NCBI GenBank assembly: GCA_000469685.2
Contig: LS997563.1
Span: forward strand, 260,869 to 324,868
Direction of reading: 5' to 3'
From: Haemonchus contortus
Taxonomy: Eukaryota; Nematoda; Chromadorea; Rhabditida; Trichostrongylidae
DNA: 64,000 bases
Shown: positions 12,161-26,030 of the stretch, piece by piece
How the letters are laid out: each line of letters opens with the position of its first letter
Position numbering within the stretch: position 1 is the first letter of the stretch
Translations under genes and position numbers: made by a program
The notes under the pieces: model-generated
What the model was told of the DNA's origin: nothing
Databases searched by the model: none
What the model saw: the letters and a program-made list of their open reading frames with translations, nothing else

Positions 12161-12756
12161 GCTCTCGCCGCGAAACGACCACTTCGATTCAACTGCACCA
12201 CACCTAGAGTGCCTTCCTCTGCGCTTCGACCTTTCGTCGTCAGAGAACGCGAAGGAGGTTCGAGTGGTCATGTGACCATTCAATTATCTAGCCGATGGCG
12301 ATCGATTACAGCATTCCCTCTAGCCATAAAGGTTTGCACAATGTTCACAACTTGTTGCCTCACGACCGAATTTTTCATTGTTCTGCAGTCTCCTCGAGTT
12401 GTTGAATGTACTAGGTTATTTTGCACCAGCGCTTTCACTTTCTAATAAAACCTCCTACTATTAAATATGCCATCGCAACATGCGACTCCAGGGAGACGCT
12501 TCAGACACCAGGAACTAGTGAAGACATATTTTGAAGAAAGAAGAGAAGTAGATTTAAACGCCTCCTGAGCGTGTGATACAATATACCCTGTGCTCCAACA
12601 CCAACCCTGATTACCTTTCCGAGAGTACCTTTTCGTTGCGTTGTATATGTGGTGGGTGTTTGGAGTGTGTGTTCGGGTAACTACATAGAAATAGTAGAAG
12701 TCTGACAAAAACGAAATTGTAATACATTTATCCAAAAGCCGATTGCAAAATTTTAG
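12161..12756. other. Probable KCC intron sequence
   Basis: No recognisable exon or repeat. It ends in the acceptor TTTTAG that precedes the IDIWW exon at 12757. Confidence 0.35.
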
Positions 12757-15700
12757 ATGTATCGACATCTGGTGGGTGGTGATGGATGGAGGTATTCTGA
12801 TGCTGATTGCCTACCTCCTTAAGCAGCATAAGGTGAATGATGGCAACTGTTTCCTTTCCAGACGACAGGCAAGAAAGCATGCAAAGTATTTAGGTGTGGC
12901 GTGGTTGCACGCTTCGCATTTTTGCCATTGGCGATAATGATCCCTCGAAAAACGAGGAGATTCGAAAAGGACTCCAAAAATACATTTATATGCTGCGGAT
13001 CGATGCCGACGTTTTCGTGGGTTCATTGAAATTGCTTGTAGTTCATTACTTCCCACGTTACTTTTGTAGCGTCAAAAAAGTGGTTCTTGTCTATTGCTTT
13101 TCCACGATGTCGACAGGGAAAATAGAGCATCAGCCGCTCGATCATTTATTCCGTCTAGCTGTAAGCAATCATGTCACCAGCTTGTTCGTCTGACTAGTCT
13201 CTTCTCATTGGGTAGAATAATTATCGAGCCGATTGAATCGAATCTACCAGGCTGACGTCGATATTGGCATGAATGTACTCCCTGCATAGTACCATAATTA
13301 CAAAAGCTTTTTGCCTACTGAACTTGTTTACCACTATTACACTTTAGAAGTAAATAGGAAGTCCAAATAAACGTAAGTGTTTGAGCAAATCCTTTCCACG
13401 CTATTAATTTTTTTTTCTAGATGGTCAATCTACTCGATATGGAAGTTTCGGATGAGGTCGTGGAAAAGACAGCCGAACTCGAGAGGCAACAGCAGACAAT
13501 CAGAAGTCAGATTCGGGTCGGTTTCTATGAATCCTTCTCCTTCCTGTGTAAAGGCAAAATCTCTCCAAGTACATAGCAAAGGATTATCTTTAAAACAAGC
13601 GGTTCCAATTTTCTTTTTAAGCGTAGTAAATCACGAGAGAGCGGCTTCACTAATGAGGCCTTCAACAATGACGATACGATCAACAGCCGAAAACAACTTA
13701 GAGTGTGTGAGTGCTGATTATTTATTATTATATTTCAGGAGATAATACTTAAATTTCGGGAAATTTGTCAACAAGAATTCCCAAAACGAATTGTCGCGGT
13801 CGTGGGATTAAATTCAACTAATTTCTGAAATTTGGACCATTGGAAACTCCATGTATCGGAGATTGAACATCGGGCGAAATGCTTTCATTGATTTGAAAAG
13901 TCAGGGGTAAAGTTTAAAAGCTTGCCTGACTGGTAGACAAAGCACAACGTTAGCGTTGATTCAAGGTTCCAACGAAATCGAAGTGCTATCTGATATACGC
14001 TGTTGAGGAAGTTGAAAAGATGCGGCCTCAAAAAGATAAGTGCCTGACCTGTGTTACTGCGACCAACTTGTGAACCTGTCTGTTGTAGAGTTCCGCATCG
14101 ATCTTTTTTTTTGTAGGGTTCGAGGGTTCCAGCACTCCATTCGAATGAACTCCGCAGGTGCCAAAGACTTCGTGACATTGTGATTACCTTTGTGGATTCC
14201 CCGAAGGCAATCTTTTATGAAACTGGGGTTAAAAATGGTTCACATGGTTAACTTTCCGACTGATGCTGAGTAATTCTTTTCCAGTCCAAGTAGGTCGTAT
14301 GAAGGTGTCGCTTGCTATTCTATAGAGAAGGCTTCTGGGCCTGAACCTGCGTCTATCTACACGACTCGTCTTCAGAAATAGTGTAACTACAGTAGCGCTC
14401 AAAAGTCTTCGGTTAAATGGCTCTTCAGCCGGACTTTTCAGTCGTAACTCCTTTCCTGCTGGATCTAATCATGCGAAATTTCTATATTTGAAGCGTGGGT
14501 GTATTGTGAACATTTACCGCTACTAATCGACAATCTCTTTATGTTCCAGATATTCCAGAGAGCATGAACCCAAAATCGACTGAAAATACAGATGATGGTA
14601 TTTCTAGAATCTCTTTCTTTCTCGTCATGTCTAAAGTGTACGAGCGGTAACGCCGAACACAATAGATGAGAAAAACGCACATAAGGTGCGAATAAGTGCA
14701 GATGTCAACAACTTTAGTTTTAGCAAAATATACTACCGCAACCAGCACCTGCTCTATCTGTGAATTTTGTAGGTTTGCATTCAAATAGTGTTGGGTAGGG
14801 TAAAATATGCTCTGGTTGAACATATCCAAATTTTGCGCGATTTGGTCTACTAAGCAAGAAGTTATGAACGGAAAACCGTCAAAGCATTTCACCGGAGGCT
14901 TTTGAGCGCTAATGTATGTACAAGCATCTGCAAAACAACTGAAATCTCCAAGAACGGGAGCTCCTATAGTCATAAGTATCTTACATTATATTAGGTTGAG
15001 TAATGAGTCCTCGGACAAATTGGCAATGATAATATTTATCTTACAATTTTTAAACGACCGTAGCGAATCATTTGAAATATGCCCCATTGGCATCGATGGT
15101 CTTCTGCCAATGCTTGGGCAAATCGTAGATGCCCGTGCTTTAGAACGCTGGGAGCTGGCCCTCGGAGAACTGCACCAGTGCCATTTTGATGTCATCGCGG
15201 GTTTGAAAGTCCTGACCATCCAGATGACGTTGAAGATGGGGAAAAAGGTGGTAATCCGAGGGATCTAAGTCTGAGGAACATGGTTGGTGTGGTAAAGTTG
15301 TCCTGCCGAAATTCATCAGTTCAGTTTTGGTCGTCCTTGCAATGTGAGGGCGAGCGTTGTCGTGCTGGAAGTGAACTTTGTGCTGCTGTGGACGTGTAGC
15401 TTCGGGATTCGCCTTCAAATTCCTCACTTGCGTAATGTAGACGTGTGCGGTCACTGTGCATCCTTCATCTAGCACCTCCCATTATTCGACAATGTGAGCG
15501 CTCCACCAGAATCCAAGCATAATCTCCTTGGGGTCTACGTTGGGTTTGGGGGAGTCTTCTGCATGCGCACCTTTGTCAATCCATTGAGCCCGCCGGTGAA
15601 CGTTAGAGTATAGAATCGACTTTGCACCCCTGGTGACTAGGCACTCGAGCCACGTGTGGTGCAATTGAGCGTGAGGAGAGAAAGTGCAACGCCGTCGCGG

Positions 15701-16301
15701 CGCTCTAAGTCATACTGCTTCAAAGCATGAGGCATCTATGAACCGAGCTTTCGCACCTTTTCGATTGACTTCAATTCACAAAGAACTGTGGACTGACTCC
15801 CCAAGGGTGACTGCCAGTCCACGAGTAGTTTGATACGGATCGGCTTCCACCTGGCTCCGTAGCACCTTCAAATCCAACTTCATTGAGCGTCTCGGACGGT
15901 CGTCAATTTCGGCGGAATAGTCGCCCGATGTGAACTTTAGGTGCCACTTGTGAATTGCACACGTCCTGCTTGTGAACGTCCTTCATACCTCTTTCGATTG
16001 CCGCGAGTTCATGGCCAGATATAAAAATAAATATGATGATGTTGCGGTTTGGATGTGGAGTTGCGACGGTTTGAAATCATGAGGCATAGTCGGTGGAAAG
16101 GAAACAGTTAGGTGCCTTCTCTAGTATGCGTTTGAAAGGCTTTCCATACTCTATCTAACAATGCTTCGCACGTTCATTTTCGTCACCTCTATCAAGAGTT
16201 ATGATCGCTAGAAGTCATCACTATCATTTTGTCCTAGGACTTAGGACTCAACCTAATACGTATATAATGCGCTAAGGCCTGTGTGTGTGTATGTGTCGGT
16301 A

Positions 16302-16332
<31 letters not shown>

Positions 16333-19300
16333 GTATGTGTGTGTGTGTATTTCGATGAGAATTTACATCCCCTGCTCTCTTGAACTAGAGCGTGAAAATT
16401 GTAAGTATGCACGGTGCGGGTAAATTACACGAGAAAAAGGAGAGCTCGGCTTAGACGGGCAATCCGGCTGATGCAGTTTCTTCAAAATTAAAGCAATGAG
16501 TAGAGGGTCGGATACAGACGCAGACTTATCTACGATTGATGATAGAGGTCGAGTTTGAGAAGTACATGAATTTCGGTTCTTTCAAATTTTTCATCGCGGT
16601 AGAAAGTGCCGCTCTAGACAGGACAGTGGCTGGAAACTCTTTTATGTTCAAGTGCACCAACGTGAACACACATTCGATAGCACTGATTTGATAAATAGCC
16701 CATATGATGATTTATCTTACTTGAAAGGACCAAAAGTCGACTGCAGCATGTGTCAACAGAATCTTCCACATGGAAACTTTGGAATGAGTAACTTAGCAAG
16801 GGGTTGGGAGTTCATTTAATCTTCTTGATATTCTTTCGACAGCTGGAAAACTTAGTTATTTAGAGCATCACTTTAAATTTCATGTCAACTGTCAAGGCCT
16901 TCTAAAGTCTCCGTAAAATGTTCACGCACCTCAAATTAGTCACGCTTCGAGCTTGCTGATATAGGAGGACCTGTTTGACTTTCAGGAAATGTTTTCTTGA
17001 GGCCGTTTCTTGTACATCTTATAAATTTCAGACGATTCCGTTCGAAGTTTCACACCTGTTATTATCAATATCACAGAAGATGCTGAAACGTCATTCATTG
17101 AGTGGGTTCATCTCGACGTTTGTAGCCATGGAAGGCTTCATTTTTAACAATATTTACGTGCATTTTGCTTCTTTGGCTGGCAGCCCATCGGGAGGCGGCG
17201 CTTAGTGAAACTGGCTACTCATGAGATATCAGGGCTCATTATCAGAGCTGACATCTTTTCCTCTTTAAATTGACTCTGCTGGTTTAGCAATGCGCTACTA
17301 CTGAGGAAACATGCGCTTCCGAGGTATGTCGATGAGCCCTTGTCAGCGCAGCAGTTTGATTCATTATGATATAATACTACGAAAACTTTCATTTTCATGC
17401 TTTTCACACCTCTATAAGCATTGTGTGTGATGTGTCAGGAGTTTTGGATTTTTGCTCGAACATCTTTTGTACATTAGGGCGAAGTGATAACATCAGAAAT
17501 TCCCAAAAAAGCAGTTAATTCCAACGTGAATTTCTTAAGTACACCTAATGAGAGAACATTTAGCAATCCAGCTGATGGCCTCTACACTCCCAGCGAAGAC
17601 AGTTGCGGAGGGGATGTGAAGTTGAATGTAGGTATTCATTTTGGTAGTTTTGAAAACGTAGCACTATCGCATTTGAGATCACGCTTGCGATATTGCTTGC
17701 TATGATGGCTTTCAATGGAAAACGGGGCAATAACGAATGGCTCAGCCACCGTACATGTGGAGTTACGAGTTCCTGATTGCATTTTGCCTAAGTCCATCTA
17801 ATATTCCAATGGTGCAATGAATAAATAGAGTCGAGGTAGCGATAAGATTTGGAGGAAAAGTTCCGACCACTGCTCACTAGGTCCACTCACAGTCCGTTAC
17901 GTGTGCCGGGGAGACAGGCAGTAAGAACTGTTTTCTGCAATCAATTCGCCGCACGCGGCTGCCGCGGACCATCCGTTCGCCATTATTACAGCTCTAGCGC
18001 TCTTCTAACAGCTCAATTGACATGCGATTCCTATTTAAGGCATGATTCTACTGTTATTCCTTTGTTCCTGTATTTCTTAATATGAACTTAAACAACAAAA
18101 CCAGAGAAACCTTACGTGTGAGCTATTGCGTCGCGGTTCGCGCTACAGCACGTCATTTTGGGGGGTCTAGGCAACGGAAAAGCCTTAATGGCAGGAGATT
18201 TCCTCTTTTGTAACTCTGCTTATTGGCGTTGGTAGCGCGTTCGACCACGTCATTCTGAGGAAATCACTAATTGTAAGAAGTAACCTCCTACGTTCCATGG
18301 GCTGTTAAAAAATAATTTGGTAGTGCGTGTCTCTTTTATGCATGTTTTCTCCTTCATGTTTCTTCCAAGACAACTGATAGGTGGTATTGGAAGAAACATG
18401 AAGGAGGAAACAACACATTCTCCTAGTGAATGACTACTGAACACTGTTTGGTTATGATTTCTATTTCTGTTGCATGCTTACTGGTTTGTGTTTCTTCTAA
18501 AACAACTGCTGAGTAATTACCTTGACCTATAGTGTGTTAAACCGCGGTTTAGGGGTGTGCCAGCTTCTGTACGATTGATTGAAGCAACTCATCCAATCGA
18601 GAAAGGCTATGGATGACTTATATTCAAGCTAAAAAGAGGTTTGAAGAACGTCCACATGTTGTGTGTAATCGCCAGCAACTGCGTGAAAAACAGAAAAGCT
18701 TATAGACCGAGATTGAAACAAAGGCAAGGCATGAGAGCGCGAGGCGTTTTAATTGGGTGTGGAAATCCCATGATCATTGCGTTGCCCGCATAACGATATG
18801 AAGCAATTCAAAGTTATTGAAGGAAAAGAATAACAGCAGTGAAAAACCAAAGCTTCAATTTAAAAAATTGGTTTTTCAGCAGAAAACCCCCCCCCCCCCC
18901 CATTATAATGGCTGGAGTGTTGATTCCGTGCAGAATAAAAAAACAGTAAAGTCGCGGTTCATAGCTCTGTAAAATATTCCGCTTCGCTTCGCATTTCACA
19001 TTTCACCTGTGCACAAAAAACATTCCTAAGCAGCATTATTAAAATTATTACAGTTCCTAATCTTTCTCAAAATGCTTTAACTTCTTACTGTTGCCATTCT
19101 CTTCAGTTTTTTATCTTCTACTCGCTTGATAAAGATATGCGGGTGTGCGACGTTAGTCTCGAATGACATTGCTCCGCGCCGAGGTGCGAAGTGACCTCAT
19201 TAATGACTAACCTCATCTTAATTACTCGCCTCCCCTTGATCGTGACTAAGCTTATCTTACTTATGAGAGTGATGGCGAATGATGAGACGATGAAACTTCA

Positions 19301-22300
19301 AGAAGATAAGTTTTTCAACGTAAAATTTTCATGGTCTTTGGATTAAACGATTTTATTATAATACCATGCAAGATGACAAAAAAGTAGCCTAATTTTTCTA
19401 ATAAGAAGTATCTAAAAATAATAATTAAACAAAAAAACAACTCAGATTGTATTGTTCGTTACGAATTTGGGCATCTTTCGAGGTAAATAATAGGGAGGGA
19501 ATTGAAGAAGGTTGGGTAGATTGGAGCGAAGGCTGCGGTACGGTTTTGAGCGGTTCGGTAGGTGCGGAAGTATTATGAAGCGAAGGCTGCGATACGAGTT
19601 GGAGTGGTTGGGTAGATGCACGAGTAGCATAGCACAAAGGTTGCGCTACGGGCTGGAGCGGTTGTGTAGGTGCAGAAGTAGAATAATACAAGGGTAGCGG
19701 TGCCGGTTGGGACTGCGTTAGCGGAGGTTGTATAGGTACGGAAGTAGCATAGTAGTAGGGATGGGGTGCGGATTGAAGCTGCGTTGAAGCTGAAGTGTAC
19801 CACGTGAAATCTCGGAAGTCGTAGAAAGTGTCGCCAGAATACATACTAGGGTTCTAATCAAGGCTTCTTTTCTAGTCAATAGTTGCATATAAATCGCTCA
19901 CCCACCAGCTTAAACAGTAGCTAATGACCTCTCTTTAATGTGCTGAATTAAGACTGAAGTATTGTAATATTCCATGAGAAGTGTGAAATGGCCTAAGTGA
20001 TCAGCCGGTGGGCGTTCAATGACTTTCAAACACGAGATGCCCCGATATCAAACAACTACGTTGCTTCTGTAAATGTTGTTTGATATCGCAGATGAGTGGA
20101 AACCCGAAAAAAGAATGTTTTTTTACATCTTACACGAACTTCATTTTTATGACCAACGAATTTTTCTATTCTATAGAAATTTTTAATTTTTCTATTCTAT
20201 ATGGTAATAAAACTCTTTAGACCAAAGACCATGGAAACTTTACGATGAAAAATTACTTTTCTTGAAATTTCATATTCTCATCATTGCCATCACTTTCATA
20301 AGTAAGTTGAGGTTAGTCACGATCAAGGAGAGGCGAGTAATTAGGATGAGGTTAGTCATTAATGAGGTCACTTCGCACCTCGGCGCGAAGCAATGTCATT
20401 CGAGACTAACGTCCCACACCCAAGATATGCAGACAGCACAATGAAGATGTGGTCTTTACACCTAATCGAGATCGCCTCGCACCGAGGTGCGAAGTGTACT
20501 CAGTTGTACGGAAGTTGGCATATCCCTAAACCAGGGTTCAACACTATCAGTGAAGGTAACTACTCAGCAGTTGTCCCAGAAGTAATACAAACCAAGAAGC
20601 ATGCAACAGAAATAGAAAACATAACCAAACAGTGTTCAGTTGTCATTCACTAGGGGAGGGTAACTACCCATCAGTGGTCTTGGAAGAAACATGAACGAGG
20701 AAAAATGCAGGAAAAGAGACATGCATCACCAAACTATAGTTTAACAGCCCATGGACACAGAAAGTTACCTCTTACAATTAGTAATAATCTTATGGTTAGA
20801 ATAACGTGGTCGAACGCGCTATTAATCGCCAATGAGCAGAGTTACGAAGAAGGAAATCTCCTGTTATCAAGGCTTTCTCGTCGATTAGACATCCCAAAAT
20901 AACGTGCTATAGCGCGAATCGCGACGAACCGCTTACACGAAGGGTTTCCACTGGAAAATGGAACCTTCCCCTTCGTGTCACACGGTGGCACCTGATCGCG
21001 TGCGGCGATCGCGATGCGATTCTCGAGGAAAAGATACCACACCCTGCACAGTTTCATGCTACACTATTTTTTAGAACATCTCACTCATAGTCTCATCCCT
21101 TGCAAAACTCACTATGTGATCACTCCGAAGGGTAAAAGCGTTGGAACAAATAGAACAAATAGGATATACGAACGATCCACAAAATTGCTCTGTCACAAGG
21201 GAAGTCATTCGCGCCTGACGTTTCAATTTCATGCGAATCGATTTCTACTTTTAATATGTCGAGTGATCCTAAGTGCTTCCAGCTACTCAAAATGAACACA
21301 GCCGTACGCTTGAATCACGTCATCAACGAGAGTTCACCAAATTCACAGCTCGTGCTTCTGAACCTGCCACGCCCACCAAAACATCGGACTACTTTCCAAC
21401 ACAACTACATGGTTCATCCTACTTTGTTTTATTCAAAATGTAGATGCAGAGTTTGTCACTGAAAATCATCTAAATGCAAGAATCGACTAAGTGTTAAAAT
21501 TAGTTATGAAAAGATTTTGGCATAATGTTGCATTATTTCTCAGAATCGTAGACCACGTGTTGTTGAGCCGTATCGTAAGCCGATACCGTATGTATTCTGG
21601 GGAAACTGGAATTTGAAAGGTGCTCCAAACTTTTACAAACACAACTTGTGTACAGGGCAGATCAATTGCAGTTTGAAGGCACATTCCACGATAATTTTAA
21701 GTACTTTTTTTTTAGTTAAAGAGCTGAGATGTAGTGTGGGAATAGTTCATGGGTACTGAAGATGTCGGGGAGACCTTACTTGGTGCAATTGCACAAAGAG
21801 CTGAAATCGTCAAGCAGAACTGTACAGAACTGCCTTTCACTGCCGCTATTGATCATGACAAGTTGTTTGATCTCTCTGAATTGACTTTCTTGCGATTGGT
21901 GCGGCCTCTACAATGCCGGTGAAACTCGTCCTAGACACGGTATGATATTTAGGCCTTTATGGCGCCCTTTCTAGACCGTTTTCAAGTATGGCAGCTCCAC
22001 ATATGTACGGCATACGGCGGTCCTACAAATTCATTTTGCGGATTATCTCAAAAGTTATTTTCATCGTGAACTGTGCCTTTGAATTTCTTGTCTCAGCATT
22101 TCATGGCAATGGCAAGTAATGGCGTAAGTACGGTCTTGTAGCGCTAAGGAATCAGGCCTGTGGCAATTTAGCTGGGCCATGCTGTTCCAGCATTTTATAG
22201 ACTAACGCATTCGCTCTCCTTGGGGCCGATTTCAACTCAATGGTGTTATTATAAATACGCCTACGTAATATATTTATCATCAAGGTACCGACTTCCCTAT

Positions 22301-22657
22301 GCGTTCGTGATTTTGCGCATATAATTAGAAAGGGGTTATGCATCCAAAGAGCCCTAGGTAATGTTAGCATTATGGATGAGTATTGCCTGAATGGCAAGGA
22401 CACTGAACAACTCCATGAGAAATAATTCAACCTTTTTTTCGAATTCTTAGTTACTCGAGTGGATTTGCGAGACGAGTTTCTCCACTTTAAATGAACTTTG
22501 AATCCTAATGTTCTTGATTGGTACAAAGTAAATCTCAGATCGTGAATACCGACTAATCAATCTGTTCCAGGTTTATCTTGACGTGTTGACCGAGAATCTG
22601 CAGCGAGTGCTATTCGTTGGCGGTAGCGGTAAAGAGGTCGTCAGCATCGACTCTTGA
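12757..22657 (+). CDS. K-Cl cotransporter (SLC12/KCC), 3' seven exons
   Basis: The cytosolic C-terminal domain of an electroneutral potassium-chloride cotransporter of the plasma membrane. Exons: 12757-12832, 12894-13016, 13421-13516, 13622-about 13702, 17478-17627, 21283-21411, 22571-22657 (stop TGA). Diagnostic stretches in order are [85 protein letters not shown] and [11 protein letters not shown]...EVVSIDS-stop. These match the ordered KCC C-terminal motifs; QHKVWRGC and the C-terminal tail separate KCC from NKCC. About 246 residues are visible. The transmembrane exons were not found upstream. The exon 4/5 junction is uncertain: 13703-13708 holds three overlapping GT donors. I chose the in-frame option that joins QLR to GEVITSE. 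Introns hold a mariner (14991-16256) and a foldback element (about 18097-20957). Confidence 0.88.
14991..16256 (-). mobile_element. Broken mariner, family C copy 1 (KCC intron)
   Basis: Inverted repeats TTAGGTTGAGTAATGAGTCC and its complement, with TA on both sides; 1266 bp. Minus-strand frames carry [34 protein letters not shown] and IMLGFWWS. The first catalytic motif is TRGAKS instead of TGDEKW, and stops interrupt the frame, so the transposase is dead. Same family as 34608-35797. Confidence 0.85.
16258..16390 (+). repeat. TG-rich microsatellite with shared head
   Basis: TATATAATGCGCTAAGGCC leads into a TG/TATG tract to about 16350. It directly abuts the right end of the mariner at 14991-16256. 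The head matches the repeat copies near 476, 3600 and 25000. Confidence 0.5.
16391..17477. other. KCC intron, nothing recognised
   Basis: AT-rich sequence without recognisable repeats or exons. It ends in CATCTTTTGTACATTAG, the acceptor for the KCC exon at 17478. Confidence 0.4.
17840..18090. repeat. Dispersed repeat related to 11936-12140
   Basis: TCGCCGCACGCGG, then spaced GTTATT...TTCTACTGTTATTC words, recur in the same order as at 11940-12110. It lies just left of the foldback element. Confidence 0.4.
18097..20957. mobile_element. Foldback (long inverted repeat) element in KCC intron
   Basis: The left arm (18097-18565 plus 19125-19375) is the diverged reverse complement of the right arm (20195-20430 plus 20510-20957). 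Shared words include GCGCGTTCGACCACG, GTAACTCTGCT, TCCATGGGCTGTTAAA, CTGAACACTGTTTGGTTATG and CGAGACTAACG. The left arm holds an extra segment of about 560 bp (18566-19124) with a C12 tract. The centre (19376-20194) carries the ORF at 19425-19844 and an internal 14-bp inverted repeat (20043-20056 / 20075-20088). Arms this long suggest a Foldback-type DNA transposon. No transposase is visible and target duplications were not found. Confidence 0.75.
19425..19844 (-). CDS. Pro/Gln/Tyr-rich repeat ORF inside foldback element
   Basis: An open frame of 139 codons starting [16 protein letters not shown]. It contains about five imperfect units of 18-22 residues ([18 protein letters not shown] type), encoded by a roughly 54-bp minisatellite. 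No signal peptide and no known domain. A TTTATATGC stretch lies about 50 bases upstream. It could be a real low-complexity protein carried by the element, or a minisatellite that is open by chance because 54 is a multiple of three. Function unknown. Confidence 0.35.
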   Translation of the reverse strand: MYSGDTFYDFRDFTWYTSASTQLQSAPHPYYYATSVPIQPPLTQSQPAPLPLYYSTSAPTQPLQPVAQPLCYATRASTQPLQLVSQPSLHNTSAPTEPLKTVPQPSLQSTQPSSIPSLLFTSKDAQIRNEQYNLSCFFV

Positions 22658-24990
22658 AGAAAAGTCTATATGTTGAGTACATCCCGATCGGAATTTTCGA
22701 TTTCCCATTCGAAAACCGAGCGATCTCAACCTTTGATTATGGTTTGAATTGTGTCTCATTTTATACTTTACGAATCGATTCGAGCTTACTATTTTTTCAT
22801 GACTTTTATTGTTCTTCACAGATTATTCTGATTGGTCCATGGCATACGTTGTTACTTCCGAATGAAACTTGTTGATAGTCTGATCGTTCAACAACTGGAA
22901 GTTAGCAGCAGGGACTACTGGGCCTCAATTATTGGGTTGTTCGTAATGTTTGATGAAAACGATTTTTTCTTGCTTTGTTGTAGAGTTACCTCGATAGGAG
23001 AATCCTTATCGAAGGTGAGGGCATCGAATCTCACGTAATCCAGTTTTTTGGCAATACCAGAAGTTTTACGACGAAGCTATGAAACTACTAGAAGGATAGC
23101 AAAAGATTATCTAACAAAGTTGCGTTTATATCAGTGATTAAGTTTCACTTAAGAAGACAAATAAAATCTTGTGATGTGCTCGAAAAGAGTAAAGTCTTTC
23201 CAAACAACCTAAAAGATCACTAAGAAACTGGTGAAATTCAATTTGTGGATGAGAGCTATAATTTTTATTAGATCAAGTTTGAGGATGGGCGGCTATGTTG
23301 CTCTGTGAAATACACGTTGTCCGACATGAATGCGGATTCTTTTCGTTTGCCTTCAAACTCCATCTTGCCCCGAGATTTGCATTTGGGAGTCAAAAATTGG
23401 AATAGCCGCCGTTTACTCTCCACGAAATTTTTAGTGGTTACGAAAAACTAAGTGACACAATGCTTAGGGTACGAGTACGCGACTTTCATATAAAATTTTG
23501 CCCACATGTATACCAAGAAGGAATAGTGTAATGGCTGCGAGTGTCAAAGCTATTCCACGAAAAGCAACGAGTTTGGTCCTTAGAAAACACCTCCTCTCAA
23601 GGCCGCAGAAGAGATGCCTGTAATAGCCTAATGTTTAGGCTGAGAGTTGAAAGAAATGAAACGTAGTTCACAAGAAAAACTGAAAATTAATAAGAATCAG
23701 ACGTAACACAGAGTTCCTGCTCTGCTGTAGCTGTAGTGCGTAGAAAAAACGCTCTTAGGTTAGTAAGCGGGGTTATCGAAATATGAGAGGGAAGTTTTAG
23801 AACCGATTCAAAATAGCTATGTAAAACTACAAACACCATAACTGTGTAATCATTGAGTTTGCTGACCTCATAAAGGGCAGAATTATCCCATCTCTAGGCC
23901 TAATTATGGAAGGTTGAAGTTGCCCTCTTTATTGCCATGTATTGTTTCTCTGTTGTGATCAAGATCAGTGATTGAATCACAGCTAAGAGAATAGACAGAC
24001 AGCATGGGAAATGTACAATTTGTAAACTCAAAGTCTCTAATCCCATCAGAATAAATTCCACAAGATCCTCGATGATGATGCTATGGGAAGGGAGTACAGT
24101 CGTAGTGGAAAAAAGGGTATATAAGAAAACTTCCCGCTCACGAAAATTACTAAAAGCTCGGCATGAAAGCCAAGTAGCAAGCGGGTGCAATTACGAAGAA
24201 CTAAGTGTTAGAATTCGATGCTAGACCTGTCCGTCTTCCAAACAGTGAAAAGTGCCTAGGGCCAAGAAGAATATCAGAGCAGTGAAATCTGTCAAGAGAG
24301 AGAGGAAAGCGATTCTGATGAGAAGAGTTAAAAAGTAGCGAGTAGGAAGATTACTTTCTCTTTCGTCAATTTTGTCCTATTCAGAGGCGTTAGATGACCC
24401 AAAAGCACTTAGAAAGGATGCTGGGCATCAACAGGAGAAGAAACCTGAACAAAAGGGGCTTCACATCAAGAGTGAAGGACAAGGAGACCGAAAAACTCGA
24501 CAATGGGCCCAGTTGAGAGATCAATCCGTCCTTCCCGGCATTCTTGATTTTAATAGAGCATTAGGGGATCTACTTCCTCCAGGGAGGCAAGCAATACGTT
24601 CTGGAGCGCCTTTTCTTACTTGTGAAAGACACGCATGATGGAGCGAAGGCACTTACAGCCACCGAACCCTCAATGGCTGACGGAAATGCATAGTTCATGG
24701 TCAAGGCACACTTGAAAACTGTACGAAGTCCTTACCTTTTCTTAGTGTAGCTTGTTTTTCACTTGGCAAAGTCATATCGATGAAGAATGGAAATTTAAAA
24801 TGGAGCAGATATCTGAAATATTAAGAGTAGGGATACCGGGTCTTCTACAGTCGAGCATGGTAGCGCGAGAGAAATGGCTCAGCCAAAACGACAAAAGAAC
24901 CTCTAAAAAGTTTTCGGAAAACATTTCTCATGATAATGGTGTCAATATCGACCCTGCACCGTGCGACAAGAAAACATCTTGCGTCTATAA
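22658..24990. other. Intergenic, nothing recognised
   Basis: Lies between the KCC stop and the TG microsatellite. Frames such as 23900-24190 (minus) and 24372-24638 (plus) have no recognisable motif, and no splice context supports them. Confidence 0.35.
23159..23164 (+). terminator. AATAAA, possible KCC polyadenylation signal
   Basis: This is the first canonical AATAAA I noticed downstream of the KCC stop at 22657. It lies about 500 bases away in AT-rich sequence. The distance is long for a nematode 3' UTR, so the true site may use a variant hexamer nearer the stop. Confidence 0.25.
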
Positions 24991-24999
24991 TTCACTAAG

Positions 25000-26030
<1,031 letters not shown>

